Part shown: positions 44,306 to 52,592 of the stretch, in pieces
Layout: each line of letters starts with the position of its first letter
Numbering within the stretch: position 1 is the first letter of the stretch
Position numbers and translations under genes: made by a program
Source of the DNA: CAIWHR01 sp963809965
GTDB lineage: Bacteria > Pseudomonadota > Gammaproteobacteria > Burkholderiales > Casimicrobiaceae
NCBI GenBank assembly: GCA_963809965.1
Contig: CAWELU010000006.1
Coordinates: forward strand, 1 to 64,000
Length of the DNA: 64,000 nt
Reading direction: 5' to 3'
Notes under the pieces: generated by a model
Database searches by the model: none
What the model was told of the DNA's origin: nothing
What the model saw: only the letters and a program-made list of their open reading frames with translations

Positions 44306-45331
44306 TCACTCGAACGCGAAGACCTTTTTCCAATCGTCCTTCATGCTGATGACGGTCCAGCCCTTCTCCTTCGCCTCATCGTAGAGCTTCTGGGCGAACG
44401 TGCCGACCTTCGTGTCGGGAAGTCCCTGCGCCGGACCGTAGGCGTACTCCCGCTTCGCGTCGTCGTGCAGCACCTGCATCATCAACCGCGCGCCGTCACC
44501 CGCTCCGGTGTACTCGAGCATTTCGCGGTCGCCGACCGAGTTGCCGAAGGCGGCGACCGGCCGGCGCCCGATCATCAGGTGGATGCCCTCGGGCTTGCCG
44601 GCATTGTTGTCGTTGAGCAGCAGCTTCGGCTCCTTGGTCAGGAACGGCTTGCCGTCCTTGCCGTAGCCGTATTTCGTCCCGCCCGCGGTGCCGACGACCT
44701 GCTCCGGCGGAACACCGTACGTGTCTTCGGAATACACGCGCACAAAGTCTTGCCCGCCGCCGGTGACGATGTAGGTCTTATAGCCGTTGGCGCGCAGGTA
44801 CTTCAGGACTTCCTGCATCGGCAGGTAGGTGAGCTCGGTGTAGGGCCGTTTCCAGCGCGGATCTCTAGCCGTTTCAAGCCACCTCTTCGCTTCGGCCTTG
44901 AACTCGTCAACCGACATGCCGGTCAGCGTCGCGGCGAGGATCTTGAACAGGTCTTGCTCCGGGAGCTTTGCAATCGCCTCACGGTTACCCGACATAACGG
45001 TCTTGAAAGGCTCCACGTTCGCCAACTCCGGTTTCGCTTTGACGACCACCGGCACACGGTCGAGGCAATACATCACTTGCGAATACATCGGGTGCTCGAC
45101 CCAGAGTGTGCCGTCCTGGTCGAAAGTTGCGATGCGCTCTGGCGGTGGCACGAACTTTGGGCTGCCTTGCGTCGTCGTCGCCTGCACGAAGTCGACGATC
45201 GCCTTCTTCGCCGCGCCCGCGTTCCACGAAGGGAGGGGATCGGTTTGCGCAGAAACCTGTGTGGCAATAAACAACAGCGATGCGGCGAAAGCCAGGATCT
45301 TCGCGTCGACACCCAAGCGACCAATCTTCAT
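44306..45331 (-). CDS. Exported HAD-superfamily phosphatase
   Basis: This 341-aa protein has signal peptide ending LLFIATQVSAQ, so it is periplasmic. HAD motif I is IATFDQDGTLWVEHPMYSQV (nucleophile D71, acid/base D73). Motif II lies in YKTYIVTGGGQDFVRVYS, and motif III/IV in PVAAFGNSVGDREMLEYTGA. The cap region contains the helical EPFKTVMSGNREAIAKLPEQ. The ATG at 45331 has GGGAGA 7 nt upstream, preferred over one 36 nt further up. It is first in a transcript with alkylsulfatase and acyl-CoA ligase, separated from the arylsulfatase by a terminator. It may dephosphorylate a periplasmic ester, but the substrate is unknown. Confidence 0.85.
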   Translation of the reverse strand: MKIGRLGVDAKILAFAASLLFIATQVSAQTDPLPSWNAGAAKKAIVDFVQATTTQGSPKFVPPPERIATFDQDGTLWVEHPMYSQVMYCLDRVPVVVKAKPELANVEPFKTVMSGNREAIAKLPEQDLFKILAATLTGMSVDEFKAEAKRWLETARDPRWKRPYTELTYLPMQEVLKYLRANGYKTYIVTGGGQDFVRVYSEDTYGVPPEQVVGTAGGTKYGYGKDGKPFLTKEPKLLLNDNNAGKPEGIHLMIGRRPVAAFGNSVGDREMLEYTGAGDGARLMMQVLHDDAKREYAYGPAQGLPDTKVGTFAQKLYDEAKEKGWTVISMKDDWKKVFAFE

Positions 45332-45370
45332 CACCGTCTCCCGCTCGCGAAACGGTTCCACGAACAAAGA

Positions 45371-45392
45371 GGGCAGCCCTTTCGGGCCGCCC
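45371..45392 (-). terminator. Rho-independent terminator of the arylsulfatase gene
   Basis: On the minus strand GGGCGGCCC, loop GAAA, GGGCTGCCC forms a 9-bp stem with one mismatch, followed by TCTTTGTT. It lies 50 nt after the arylsulfatase stop and 40 nt before the HAD start, so it would separate the two transcripts. Confidence 0.65.
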
Positions 45393-45441
45393 GCTTACCC
45401 ACATCAGTACCGTCTTACCAGGCTTCCTGACTCGCTACGTC

Positions 45442-47157
45442 CTAGTCTGGATTGCTGCGAGCCTTCGCCATATCATCCTTTACCTGCTGGAGAACCTGAG
45501 CCAGGCTGTAGGACGCCGGGGATTGCAGCGCCGGGAACGGCCCGTAGGACTCGAGTTCTTGCAACCACAGCGCCTGGCCGATGGGAATGATGTTCCAGTC
45601 GTAGATATAAGCGGTCATGGGCCCGGCAAGTGCGCCGCCCTGGCCCAGAAGGGTTTTCGGTTCGAAACCGACGGACCCCTCGAACGGATCCCGCCTAATG
45701 TTGTTGACCAAAGGCCAATGGAAGGTATGGACCCCCATCAAGCCACCGGTCGCGGCCTCGGATGCCATCGCGAAGTAGATCTTCCAGTTCTTGTAGCGCA
45801 CTGCCGACGGAACAGCGCCTCCGTAGTAGAAGAACGTATCGCGTGCCGACGTCGCCGACTTGCCGGTCAGATAGTCAAGCTGGTTGACCCCTTGAAGCTT
45901 GGTCTTGACGATGCCGGGGTACCTGCCCGCCATGATCTGCTCGTTCAGTGCATTGCCCTTCGCGCCACCGGCAATTTCAACAAAGGTCGGCATCCAGTCG
46001 TACGACGCGAAGATGTCGTTCAGGACGGTGCCCGGCTTGATGTGTCCCGGCCAGCGGATCACGCACGGCGCGCGCATGCCGCCTTCCCAGGTGGTCAGCT
46101 TGCCACCCTTGAAGGGCGTGTTGCCGCCATCGGGGTAGGTGATGACTTCGGCGCCGTTGTCGGTCGTGAAGACGATGATGGTGTTGTCGAGCTGCCCCAT
46201 ATCCTCCAGCTTCTTCATCACGTAGCCGATGTTGTCGTCCATCTGCTTCATGCCGGCTTCGTTGGCGCCCCAGTCCTTGCCGCCGGGCGTACCTACCATC
46301 GCCATGTACTTGTCCGACAGCTTGGTGGTGACATGCATGCGCGCCGGGTTGTACCAGACGAAGAACGGCTTGTTGGTCTTTTTCGGATCGTTGCGATCGA
46401 GGAAATCGATGACCTTGGCCGAGATTTCCTCATCCACGGTTTCAGAGCGCTTCAGCGTCAGCGGCCCCTCGTCACTACAGGTCTGGTTCTTCTCGGTGCC
46501 GTCAGAAGACTTGCAGGCGAGCACCGGCCGCGGCGGCGTCATGCAAATGGTCGTCTTCGGATCCACCGCGCCCGGGACCTCGGCAAGGCCGCGCACTGGC
46601 GTGTTCTTGCACGGCGCGACGATGGCCTGCTCGGTCGGGGTCTTGTTGATGTCGGGGAAGCTCACTCCCTGCATCGCGTCAAGGTGATAGAGGTAACCCC
46701 AGAATTCCTGGAAGCCGTGCGCCGTCGGCAGCGCCGCCGAGTGGTCGCCCAGATGGTTCTTGCCGAACTCGCCGGTGGTGTAGCCGAGGTCGAGAAGGAA
46801 CTTGGCAAGCGATGGCGTGCCGGGCTGCAGGAAGGACGGGCTGCCGGGCAATTGCGGCGGGATCATGCCGGCGCGCAGCGGCGTCATGCCGGTGAAGAAA
46901 GCGGTGCGCCCGGCCGTGCAGCTTTGCTCGGCGTAATAGCTCATGAACTTCGCACCCTCTCGCCCGATACGGTCGATGTTGGGTGTCTCGCCGACCATCA
47001 GTCCTTGATGGTAGATGCTCGGCTGCATCCAGCCGATGTCGTCGCCCATGATGAAGAGGATGTTGGGCTTGGCGCCTTGGGCCCAAGCCGCCGATGCCGC
47101 GATCAGCGCGAGCATGAACGCAGCGACGCTAGAGGAGATGCGCTTTCGTAGACTCAT
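45442..47157 (-). CDS. Arylsulfatase-type sulfatase (formylglycine-dependent)
   Basis: This complete 571-aa exported sulfatase has signal peptide MSLRKRISSSVAAFMLALIA, ending SAAWAQG. The metal-binding Asp pair is in NILFIMGDDIGWMQPSIYHQ. C80 in YYAEQSCTAGRTAFFTGMTP lies in the CxAxR form of the sulfatase signature, the Cys that becomes formylglycine. NTIIVFTTDNGAEVITYPDG is the second metal site, and KGGKLTTWEGGMRAPCVIRW the Lys/His-type catalytic stretch. It has an inserted loop (KSSDGTEKNQTCSDEGPLTL). The ATG at 47157 is preferred over one at 47214 because the signal begins there. A FixJ-type operator lies about 115 nt upstream. It releases sulfate from an ester; the substrate is unknown. 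Confidence 0.9.
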   Translation of the reverse strand: MSLRKRISSSVAAFMLALIAASAAWAQGAKPNILFIMGDDIGWMQPSIYHQGLMVGETPNIDRIGREGAKFMSYYAEQSCTAGRTAFFTGMTPLRAGMIPPQLPGSPSFLQPGTPSLAKFLLDLGYTTGEFGKNHLGDHSAALPTAHGFQEFWGYLYHLDAMQGVSFPDINKTPTEQAIVAPCKNTPVRGLAEVPGAVDPKTTICMTPPRPVLACKSSDGTEKNQTCSDEGPLTLKRSETVDEEISAKVIDFLDRNDPKKTNKPFFVWYNPARMHVTTKLSDKYMAMVGTPGGKDWGANEAGMKQMDDNIGYVMKKLEDMGQLDNTIIVFTTDNGAEVITYPDGGNTPFKGGKLTTWEGGMRAPCVIRWPGHIKPGTVLNDIFASYDWMPTFVEIAGGAKGNALNEQIMAGRYPGIVKTKLQGVNQLDYLTGKSATSARDTFFYYGGAVPSAVRYKNWKIYFAMASEAATGGLMGVHTFHWPLVNNIRRDPFEGSVGFEPKTLLGQGGALAGPMTAYIYDWNIIPIGQALWLQELESYGPFPALQSPASYSLAQVLQQVKDDMAKARSNPD

Positions 47158-47270
47158 GTCCTGACCCCTTATCGTTGTGCGGAATCGCGCTCGATCCGAG
47201 GGCGACGGCGGCATGGCGCCCGAATCGATCGCGGCAGGTGACTTTTACTGCCGATCGTCGGCCGCGGGAA

Positions 47271-47286
47271 CTATACTTTGGTCTAG
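47271..47286 (-). promoter_or_regulatory. FixJ/StyR-box-like operator upstream of arylsulfatase
   Basis: CTAGACCAAAGTATAG (minus strand) is an imperfect 6-4-6 palindrome closely matching the perfect one at 47731-47746 (CTGAACCAAAGTTCAG). The shared ACCAAAGT centre fits the ACCA-NN-GT pattern of StyR/TodT-type boxes. It ends 114 nt before the arylsulfatase start. Confidence 0.55.
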
Positions 47287-47305
47287 CAACGCGCAGATGA
47301 CATTT

Positions 47306-47695
47306 TTATGACACGTCGCGCGGCTCGCGACGCAGTGCTGCGCCGATTGCTTCAAGCAGCTCGTCGTTGGAGAACGGCTTGCGCAGCAGCCTCTTGCCAC
47401 CTGCTTCAAGGACCACCCGATCGAGCGCAACATCGTCGCTCGCTGTGATGAAGACGACGGGGACGTCGATTTGGGCGGCACACATCCGCGATTGCACGTC
47501 GAGCCCTGATAAACCTGGCATATGCACGTCGAGAATCACGCATGCGGGCAGTTGCGTGTTCAGCGAGTCCAGAAACTCCTCGCCGGACGCAAATGCGCTC
47601 ACCCGATAGTCGGCCAAGCGCAGCAAGCGGCCAAGCATGGTTCGCACGGACGACTCGTCGTCCACCACGGCGATAAGAAGATCGGCGCTGGCCAC
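47306..47695 (-). CDS. Receiver-only response regulator
   Basis: This 129-aa protein consists only of a CheY-like receiver: acidic pair in LLIAVVDDESSVRTMLGRLL (D12, D13), phospho-acceptor D56 in CVILDVHMPGLSGLDVQSRM, switch Thr in VVFITASDD and K106 in GGKRLLRKPFSNDELLEAIG. There is no output domain. It starts with GTG at 47695, and an operator-like palindrome lies 36 nt upstream and another palindrome over the leader. It is transcribed from the same strand after the FixJ-type gene, with 68 nt between. It may act as a phosphate sink or sensor partner for the neighbouring kinase. Confidence 0.88.
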   Translation of the reverse strand: MASADLLIAVVDDESSVRTMLGRLLRLADYRVSAFASGEEFLDSLNTQLPACVILDVHMPGLSGLDVQSRMCAAQIDVPVVFITASDDVALDRVVLEAGGKRLLRKPFSNDELLEAIGAALRREPRDVS

Positions 47696-47703
47696 GCCCC
47701 CAC

Positions 47704-47719
47704 GTTACAACCCTGTAAC
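47704..47719. promoter_or_regulatory. Perfect palindrome in the receiver-gene leader
   Basis: GTTACAACCCTGTAAC is a perfect 6-4-6 inverted repeat lying 9-24 nt upstream of the GTG start of the receiver gene, over the expected promoter -10 or leader. It differs from the adjacent StyR-like box, so it may bind another regulator. Confidence 0.5.
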
Positions 47720-47730
47720 CGGATTGGGCA

Positions 47731-47746
47731 CTGAACTTTGGTTCAG
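47731..47746 (-). promoter_or_regulatory. FixJ/StyR-box-like operator upstream of the receiver gene
   Basis: CTGAACCAAAGTTCAG is a perfect 6-4-6 palindrome located between the FixJ-type gene and the receiver gene. Known StyR and TodT boxes have AACCA-NN-GTT centres, matched here exactly. It starts 36 nt before the GTG of the receiver gene. Confidence 0.6.
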
Positions 47747-47763
47747 TAAACGGCTGCCGTGCG

Positions 47764-48430
47764 CTATGTTCGAGGGGATTTCGGCGCTGTCTTCTTCGGA
47801 GCTGCTGTAGCGCGCGGTTCGGCGGCCGTCGCCTCCATTCCAAGCCTTGCCGCATTGTGCATCAGCTCGGCGAGGGTGCTGGCCTGCATTCGTTCCATGA
47901 TCTTGGCGCGATGGAACTTGACCGTCTGCTCGACAATACCCAGGTCACCTGCGATCTGCTTGTTGAGCTTTCCCTTCACCAGCGCCGCGAGCACTTCGCG
48001 CTCACGCGGCGTCAGCATGGCAAGGCGATGCTCAAGTGTCGCAATCTCGGCACGTGCCTTACGGGCGGACCTATCCTGCTCGACTGCCGCACGTACGGCA
48101 CTCAACAGCGCGTCCGAATTGACCGGCTTGGTGAGGAAATCCGCGGCACCGGCCTTGATCGCTCGCACCGACATCGGGAATATCGCCATGACCGGTGAGA
48201 AATACGATCGGCAACGGCTGCCCTTCCTCCGCCAGCCGTCGCTGCAGTTCGAGTCCGTCCAGGCCCGGCATGGTCACGTCCAGCACCAGGCAGCCTGGCT
48301 GCCGATCCGCGCTCGCAAGAAACGCCTCGGCGGACTCGAAAGTCTCGACCGCAAATCCCTCTTCGCGCAGTACGCGGGAAAGCGCCTTGCGTACCCCGGG
48401 GTCATCGTCGACGAGAAAGACGGTATCCAT
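47764..48430 (-). CDS. FixJ/LuxR-type response regulator, one frameshift
   Basis: The receiver begins MDTVFLVDDDPGVRKALSRV with phospho-acceptor D51 in CLVLDVTMPGLDGLELQRRL, and reads to PIVFLTGHGDIP. A one-base excess in a C run near 48182 shifts it; it then continues MSVRAIKAGAADFLTKPVNS. The LuxR-type helix-turn-helix is LAMLTPREREVLAALVKGKL and NKQIAGDLGIVEQTVKFHRA. A polar, Lys/Pro-rich tail ends the protein. About 222 residues, normal for FixJ-family regulators. It begins 16 nt after the kinase stop, so it is the cognate regulator. Because a single homopolymer indel separates it from an intact gene, it is probably functional. Confidence 0.85.
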
Positions 48431-48446
48431 CGCAACCGCCGGCGAA

Positions 48447-50690
48447 TCACGAGGGCTGCCGTACGGGCCATGTAGCGCAGAAGGTCGCACCGCGGTCCGG
48501 ATTGTTGGCGACCGTCAGGGCCCCACGGTGCGCTTTGACGATCGACTGGCAGATCGCGAGTCCGATTCCCATGCCGCCTGCCTTGGTGCTCCAGAACGCG
48601 TCGAATACGTTCTTGATATCTTCGGGCGCGATGCCGGAACCTCGATCGATGACGTACAACCGAACATTCGCACCATCGAGTTCAGTACGGATCGTCAGCC
48701 TGCGCTCCGTCCGCTCGATGGCGCTCATTGCGTCGGCGGCGTTGAGGATGAGATTCAGCAGGATCTGTTGCAGTTGGATGCGGCCACCATCGATCGTGGG
48801 AAGCGAAGATGCAAGATCGGTGACCGCTACGACATGGCGTGTCACCAATTCCGTGCGCACCAGATCGAGCGTCTCGCGCGCCAGCTCGTTCAGGTCCAGT
48901 GGCGCGAACTTCATCTCGCCGCGCCTGAAGAGTGCACCCAGACGACGAATGACCTCCGCCGCGCGGCCCTCCTCGGTGACGATGTCATCGCAGATTTCGC
49001 GCAGTTCCACCAGATCGAGGTGCTCCTTGGCGAGCATTTTGCGCGCCGCTTCGGCATTTCCGAGAATTGCCGCCAACGGCTGGTTCAGCTGGTGAGCAAT
49101 GGAGGCGGAAAGTTGTCCCATCATGGACACACGCGTCAGGTGCGTCAGCGCCGCCCGGTCTTTCTCGGCTTGCAGTTCCGCCAGCTTGCGCGCGGTGATG
49201 TCCAGCGCCACTCCCACCAGGCGAGAGTTGTCGCTCTTCTCGGCGCGTCCTCGCGCGGCGATCCAGCGCACATCGCCGTCGGGCTGGACCACACGGTACT
49301 CGATGTCAAGCTCCTCGTTCCGCTTCAGCGCGTGCCGCGCGGCGCGGGCGACCGCTTCGCGATCCGCCGGATGCACGGATTCGAGGGCCTGATCGAAGCG
49401 GATTGGCGGATTCCCCGGTGGGTCGGTGGGTCGACGCCCTCTCGCGGTCGACCAGACGGTGTCGCGCGTGGCATCCCAAATCCACATCGTCAAGCCAGCC
49501 GCGTTGGCCGCGAGACTCATGCGTCTCTCGCTTTCCTCCAGCGCAGTCGCTGTCCGACGCCGTCGACTCCGTTCGGACAGAAGCGCCGCAATGAGTCCGG
49601 CTTGCAGCACCAGGATCGCGATTGCGGCAAGTATCTCGCGCCAGTATCTGTCCCATACCGGCGGCTCGCGAAACTTCACGATGGTTTCGGCGGGCAGCAT
49701 CCGCTCGTCGATGCCCCAGCGACGCACTTGCCGCCAATCGACCATCGGCACACGCGCGACTGATGACGACACGATCTGCGCGGGAGCGGTTCCATCCAGT
49801 AAGCGCACCACGATGGCGCCGGCCTCCTTTGCCTGGACTTCGTAGGGCGTCATGTAGCCGCCGACGATGCCGGAGCCGAGCAGTGTATCGAACGTCCCAT
49901 ACACCGGCGCTACGGAAACCGCGGCTATGCGCTCGGTCGACTGGCGTGGGGTACTGACCGCACCGGCGCCATCGACGAAGTATCCGGGCGTGAATACGAT
50001 TGTTCCTGTTGGCAGAGCCGCGGCCCTGCGCAGCATATCCGTCGTCGGCAGGCCCGCCAGATACTCGATCTCGACGGCCTTGCCGAGTTTTTCCACAGCG
50101 GCGCGTACCCGCCGGTCCCAGAGGCGATCACGCTCGGAGGCGCCGCGAATGACGACCAGTCGCGTCGCCCGCGGATGAAGTCGCAGCGCGAGCGCGAGCG
50201 TCGGGGTTGGATCGTTGTCCTCGAAGTTGCCCAGGAATGCCGGTGGCAGCGTCGCAGCGTCCAGCCTGTCCCGTGCCACGAGGATGTGCACGACGGGCAC
50301 GCCGCCGGCGATTCGATCGCGGAATCGCGTCAGAAACTGCAGCGCGGGGACGGACACGGCAACGATGATCCGGACGTTGCGCCGCTCGTATTTGTCGCGA
50401 AGAAATTCCGCCTGCTTTGCGCCATACGTCTCGAGCGACGCCCACTCGTCATCGAGATACTCGGAATAAAGCTCGACGGGGCGCTTGAACCCGTCCGCAA
50501 CGACGGTCCGCAGCGTGTCCTCGACGATCACCTGCGCGGGCGTCGGACGCTGGTTGCTGTAAAGGATCAGCACGCCCGGCGTTGCGGTTTCCGCCGCCTG
50601 CGCCGCGAAAACCCAGGTGACAAGGAGCACCACGGCCACTGCGTATGACACCCACCAGGATCGCTGCCGGCGTTGGGGCAGCAGGCTCAA
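48447..50690 (-). CDS. Sensor histidine kinase with periplasmic binding-protein-like sensor and PAS domain
   Basis: This complete 747-aa protein has an N-terminal signal/helix (SYAVAVVLLVTWVFAAQAAE). A periplasmic ABC-substrate-binding-like domain of about 300 residues follows (GVLILYSNQRPTPAQVIVED to IVSSSVARVPMVDWRQVRRW), then a second helix (ILAAIAILVLQAGLIAALLS). The cytoplasmic part has PAS (MSLAANAAGLTMWIWDATRD), HisKA with H in SMMGQLSASIAHQLNQPLAA, and HATPase with N box ILLNLILNAADAMSAIERTE and GIGLAICQSIVKAHRG. It would sense a periplasmic ligand and phosphorylate the adjacent FixJ-type regulator. The neighbourhood of sulfatases suggests a sulfated or aliphatic inducer. Confidence 0.9.
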   Translation of the reverse strand: MSLLPQRRQRSWWVSYAVAVVLLVTWVFAAQAAETATPGVLILYSNQRPTPAQVIVEDTLRTVVADGFKRPVELYSEYLDDEWASLETYGAKQAEFLRDKYERRNVRIIVAVSVPALQFLTRFRDRIAGGVPVVHILVARDRLDAATLPPAFLGNFEDNDPTPTLALALRLHPRATRLVVIRGASERDRLWDRRVRAAVEKLGKAVEIEYLAGLPTTDMLRRAAALPTGTIVFTPGYFVDGAGAVSTPRQSTERIAAVSVAPVYGTFDTLLGSGIVGGYMTPYEVQAKEAGAIVVRLLDGTAPAQIVSSSVARVPMVDWRQVRRWGIDERMLPAETIVKFREPPVWDRYWREILAAIAILVLQAGLIAALLSERSRRRRTATALEESERRMSLAANAAGLTMWIWDATRDTVWSTARGRRPTDPPGNPPIRFDQALESVHPADREAVARAARHALKRNEELDIEYRVVQPDGDVRWIAARGRAEKSDNSRLVGVALDITARKLAELQAEKDRAALTHLTRVSMMGQLSASIAHQLNQPLAAILGNAEAARKMLAKEHLDLVELREICDDIVTEEGRAAEVIRRLGALFRRGEMKFAPLDLNELARETLDLVRTELVTRHVVAVTDLASSLPTIDGGRIQLQQILLNLILNAADAMSAIERTERRLTIRTELDGANVRLYVIDRGSGIAPEDIKNVFDAFWSTKAGGMGIGLAICQSIVKAHRGALTVANNPDRGATFCATWPVRQPS

Positions 50691-50863
50691 CGTTCAAGCC
50701 CCCACAGGGTCAAGGGGAATAAGTTTGCATGTTCGCCCATCCTATGCCTTGTCGTTTGCGGGCGCCAGCGCGTGTCCGGCAGCCGCGACAGCAAACGTCG
50801 AGTCCGTCTTAACATGAACGTGATCAATATCGCCATCGCCGGGCGCTCGCGATCACTCCACGC

Positions 50864-51526
50864 TCAGGTGTGGTGATCGTTTCGTAGTGCCGGCACCAGT
50901 CGCACGTGCTCCGCGCCCTCCTCGCCCGGCAACGGCCGAATCGACACGTGCGTCGCTTCCAGCCACACGCACTCCCCGTTCTTCGGCTTGTGGTGGAGGA
51001 TCGCGCTGCGCGGGAGTCCGCTCACCTCGCGCGTGACGACATCCATGGTCCAGCCGTGGGTGACGATCAGCACGCGCTCGCCGCCGTGGCGGGCACCGAT
51101 CTGCATGACGGCGGCGAGAACTCGCGTGGCGAATTCGTCCATTTCCTCGCCCTCGGCGAACGACGCCGCCGGGTTGCGCTTGAGGATCTGCTGGTAGAGG
51201 AGCGGGTTCAACTCCGCCACTTCGGCCTTTGGAACGCCCTGAATGTCACCGAAATTGCGCTCCTTCAGTCCCGCGTGCGGGATCGGCGGCGGCAGCCGCA
51301 AGCGCTCGGCGACGATGGCGGCGTTCTCCAGCGACCGGCGCAACGGACTCGAGTACACGCGAGAGAATCCCCAGCCGGCAAAGGCTTCGGCCATTTCGCG
51401 TGCCTGGTCCCTGCCTCGCTCGTTGAGCGGAACATCGAGCCAGCCCTGCAGGATGCCCGAAATGTTCCAGTCGGTCTCGCCGTGCCGAACGACGCAGATG
51501 CGCGTCGAATCGTTCAGGTCCGTCAT
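50864..51526 (-). CDS. Histidine phosphatase (phosphoglycerate mutase-like)
   Basis: This 220-aa member of the histidine phosphatase superfamily carries the catalytic motif RHGE at 14-17 in ICVVRHGETDWNISGILQGW, the second-half His in VLIVTHGWTMDVVTREVSGL, and the Glu/Arg sites in SSPLRRSLENAAIVAERLRL and LKERNFGDIQGVPKAEVAEL. Length and motifs fit cofactor-dependent mutase-like phosphatases acting on small phosphoesters rather than glycolytic mutase. It lies 27 nt after the glycerophosphodiesterase gene, so both likely belong to one transcript with the PaaI thioesterase. Confidence 0.88.
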   Translation of the reverse strand: MTDLNDSTRICVVRHGETDWNISGILQGWLDVPLNERGRDQAREMAEAFAGWGFSRVYSSPLRRSLENAAIVAERLRLPPPIPHAGLKERNFGDIQGVPKAEVAELNPLLYQQILKRNPAASFAEGEEMDEFATRVLAAVMQIGARHGGERVLIVTHGWTMDVVTREVSGLPRSAILHHKPKNGECVWLEATHVSIRPLPGEEGAEHVRLVPALRNDHHT

Positions 51527-51553
51527 GTCTGCGCCAGCAACCGGTACACCCCG

Positions 51554-52486
51554 TCAACGACGCTTCTTGATCTCGATCTGAACGAGATCCGGGCGGTCGG
51601 AGATGATGCCGTCAACCCCCATGTCGAGAAGCTTCGCGATCATAGCGGGCTCGTTGACGGTCCAGGGGATGACGACGATCCCCAATGCGCGCGCCTCGGC
51701 GAGCATCGCGGGCGTGAGAAAGGCATAGTTCGGCGCCCAGATCTTGCCGCCCGCCGCTTGAACCGCGCGCGGCACCGAGTCCCCGTGCTGTTCGGGCGGA
51801 AAGCCCGCGAGCCAGGGCGAGTCCGCACCACGGTTGCCACGCTTGAGCGTGTTCGGCGACGTGAGATACATCGTCCGGATTTCCGGCGCCTCCTTCTGGA
51901 TGACCTGCAGCGTGCTCCAGTCGAACGACTGCACCATCGTTCGCTCGGCCATGCCGGCGTTGCGGATCTCGGCGATCGCCATGCGCGCAAATACCTCCGG
52001 CGCAACCGTGGCGCCGCGTTCATGCGGCGAGACCTTCGTCTCGCAGTCGATGCCCACCTTCGCGTTGCCGGATTTCCTGACCAGGTCGAAAAGGTCCGCG
52101 AGCTTCGGGATCCGCGCGCCGTCGACCGGCTGCTGATCGGGGAATTGCTTCGCGTAGTCGGTACCGGGCTTCAAGCGGCCTACGTCGTACTTCTGCAGTT
52201 CCGCGAACGTCAGCTCGCCGATGGCCGGCCCGCGCTTGTCCAGCCATTGCCCATCCGGTCCGCGCGTGGTGTCGGGATTGAGCCAGAGGTCGTGATGGAT
52301 CACGATCACGCCGTCCTTGGTGATCGCCATGTCGCATTCGAGGGTGTCGACACCGAGGTCCAGTGCCTTCTGGAACGCGGGCAGCGTGTTTTCCGGCAGG
52401 AGCCCGCGAGCGCCGCGATGGCCCTGCAGATCGAAGGCGTGGACGGGTAAGGCAATGAATGCGGCAATAACGACGAGTCGGATCAT
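51554..52486 (-). CDS. Glycerophosphoryl diester phosphodiesterase, exported
   Basis: This 310-aa GDPD-fold enzyme hydrolyses glycerophosphodiesters to glycerol-3-phosphate and an alcohol in the periplasm. The signal peptide is MIRLVVIAAFIALPVHA. The catalytic start is DLQGHRGARGLLPENTLPAF (H23, E32). Metal ligands follow in GVDTLECDMAITKDGVIVIH and HDLWLNPDTTRG. The second half of the barrel reads AKVGIDCETKVSPHERGATV, MVQSFDWSTLQVIQKEAPEI and WTVNEPAMIAKLLDMGVDGI, ending ISDRPDLVQIEIKKRR. The frame is open to 52585, but the start at 52486 gives a proper signal. Confidence 0.9.
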   Translation of the reverse strand: MIRLVVIAAFIALPVHAFDLQGHRGARGLLPENTLPAFQKALDLGVDTLECDMAITKDGVIVIHHDLWLNPDTTRGPDGQWLDKRGPAIGELTFAELQKYDVGRLKPGTDYAKQFPDQQPVDGARIPKLADLFDLVRKSGNAKVGIDCETKVSPHERGATVAPEVFARMAIAEIRNAGMAERTMVQSFDWSTLQVIQKEAPEIRTMYLTSPNTLKRGNRGADSPWLAGFPPEQHGDSVPRAVQAAGGKIWAPNYAFLTPAMLAEARALGIVVIPWTVNEPAMIAKLLDMGVDGIISDRPDLVQIEIKKRR

Positions 52487-52592
52487 GAGACGCAAATTTG
52501 AACGGGGCCCGGACATCATTGATCCAGTTGCGTCGCGATCGGAAACCCCAGTGTGAGGTTGGTTTCGAGTGCCCGTCGATGGCAAATCGCTG

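Noticed and set aside
45280..47151. 623-aa open frame on the plus strand
   Set aside because: Antisense to the arylsulfatase with intact catalytic Cys motif; no start signal.
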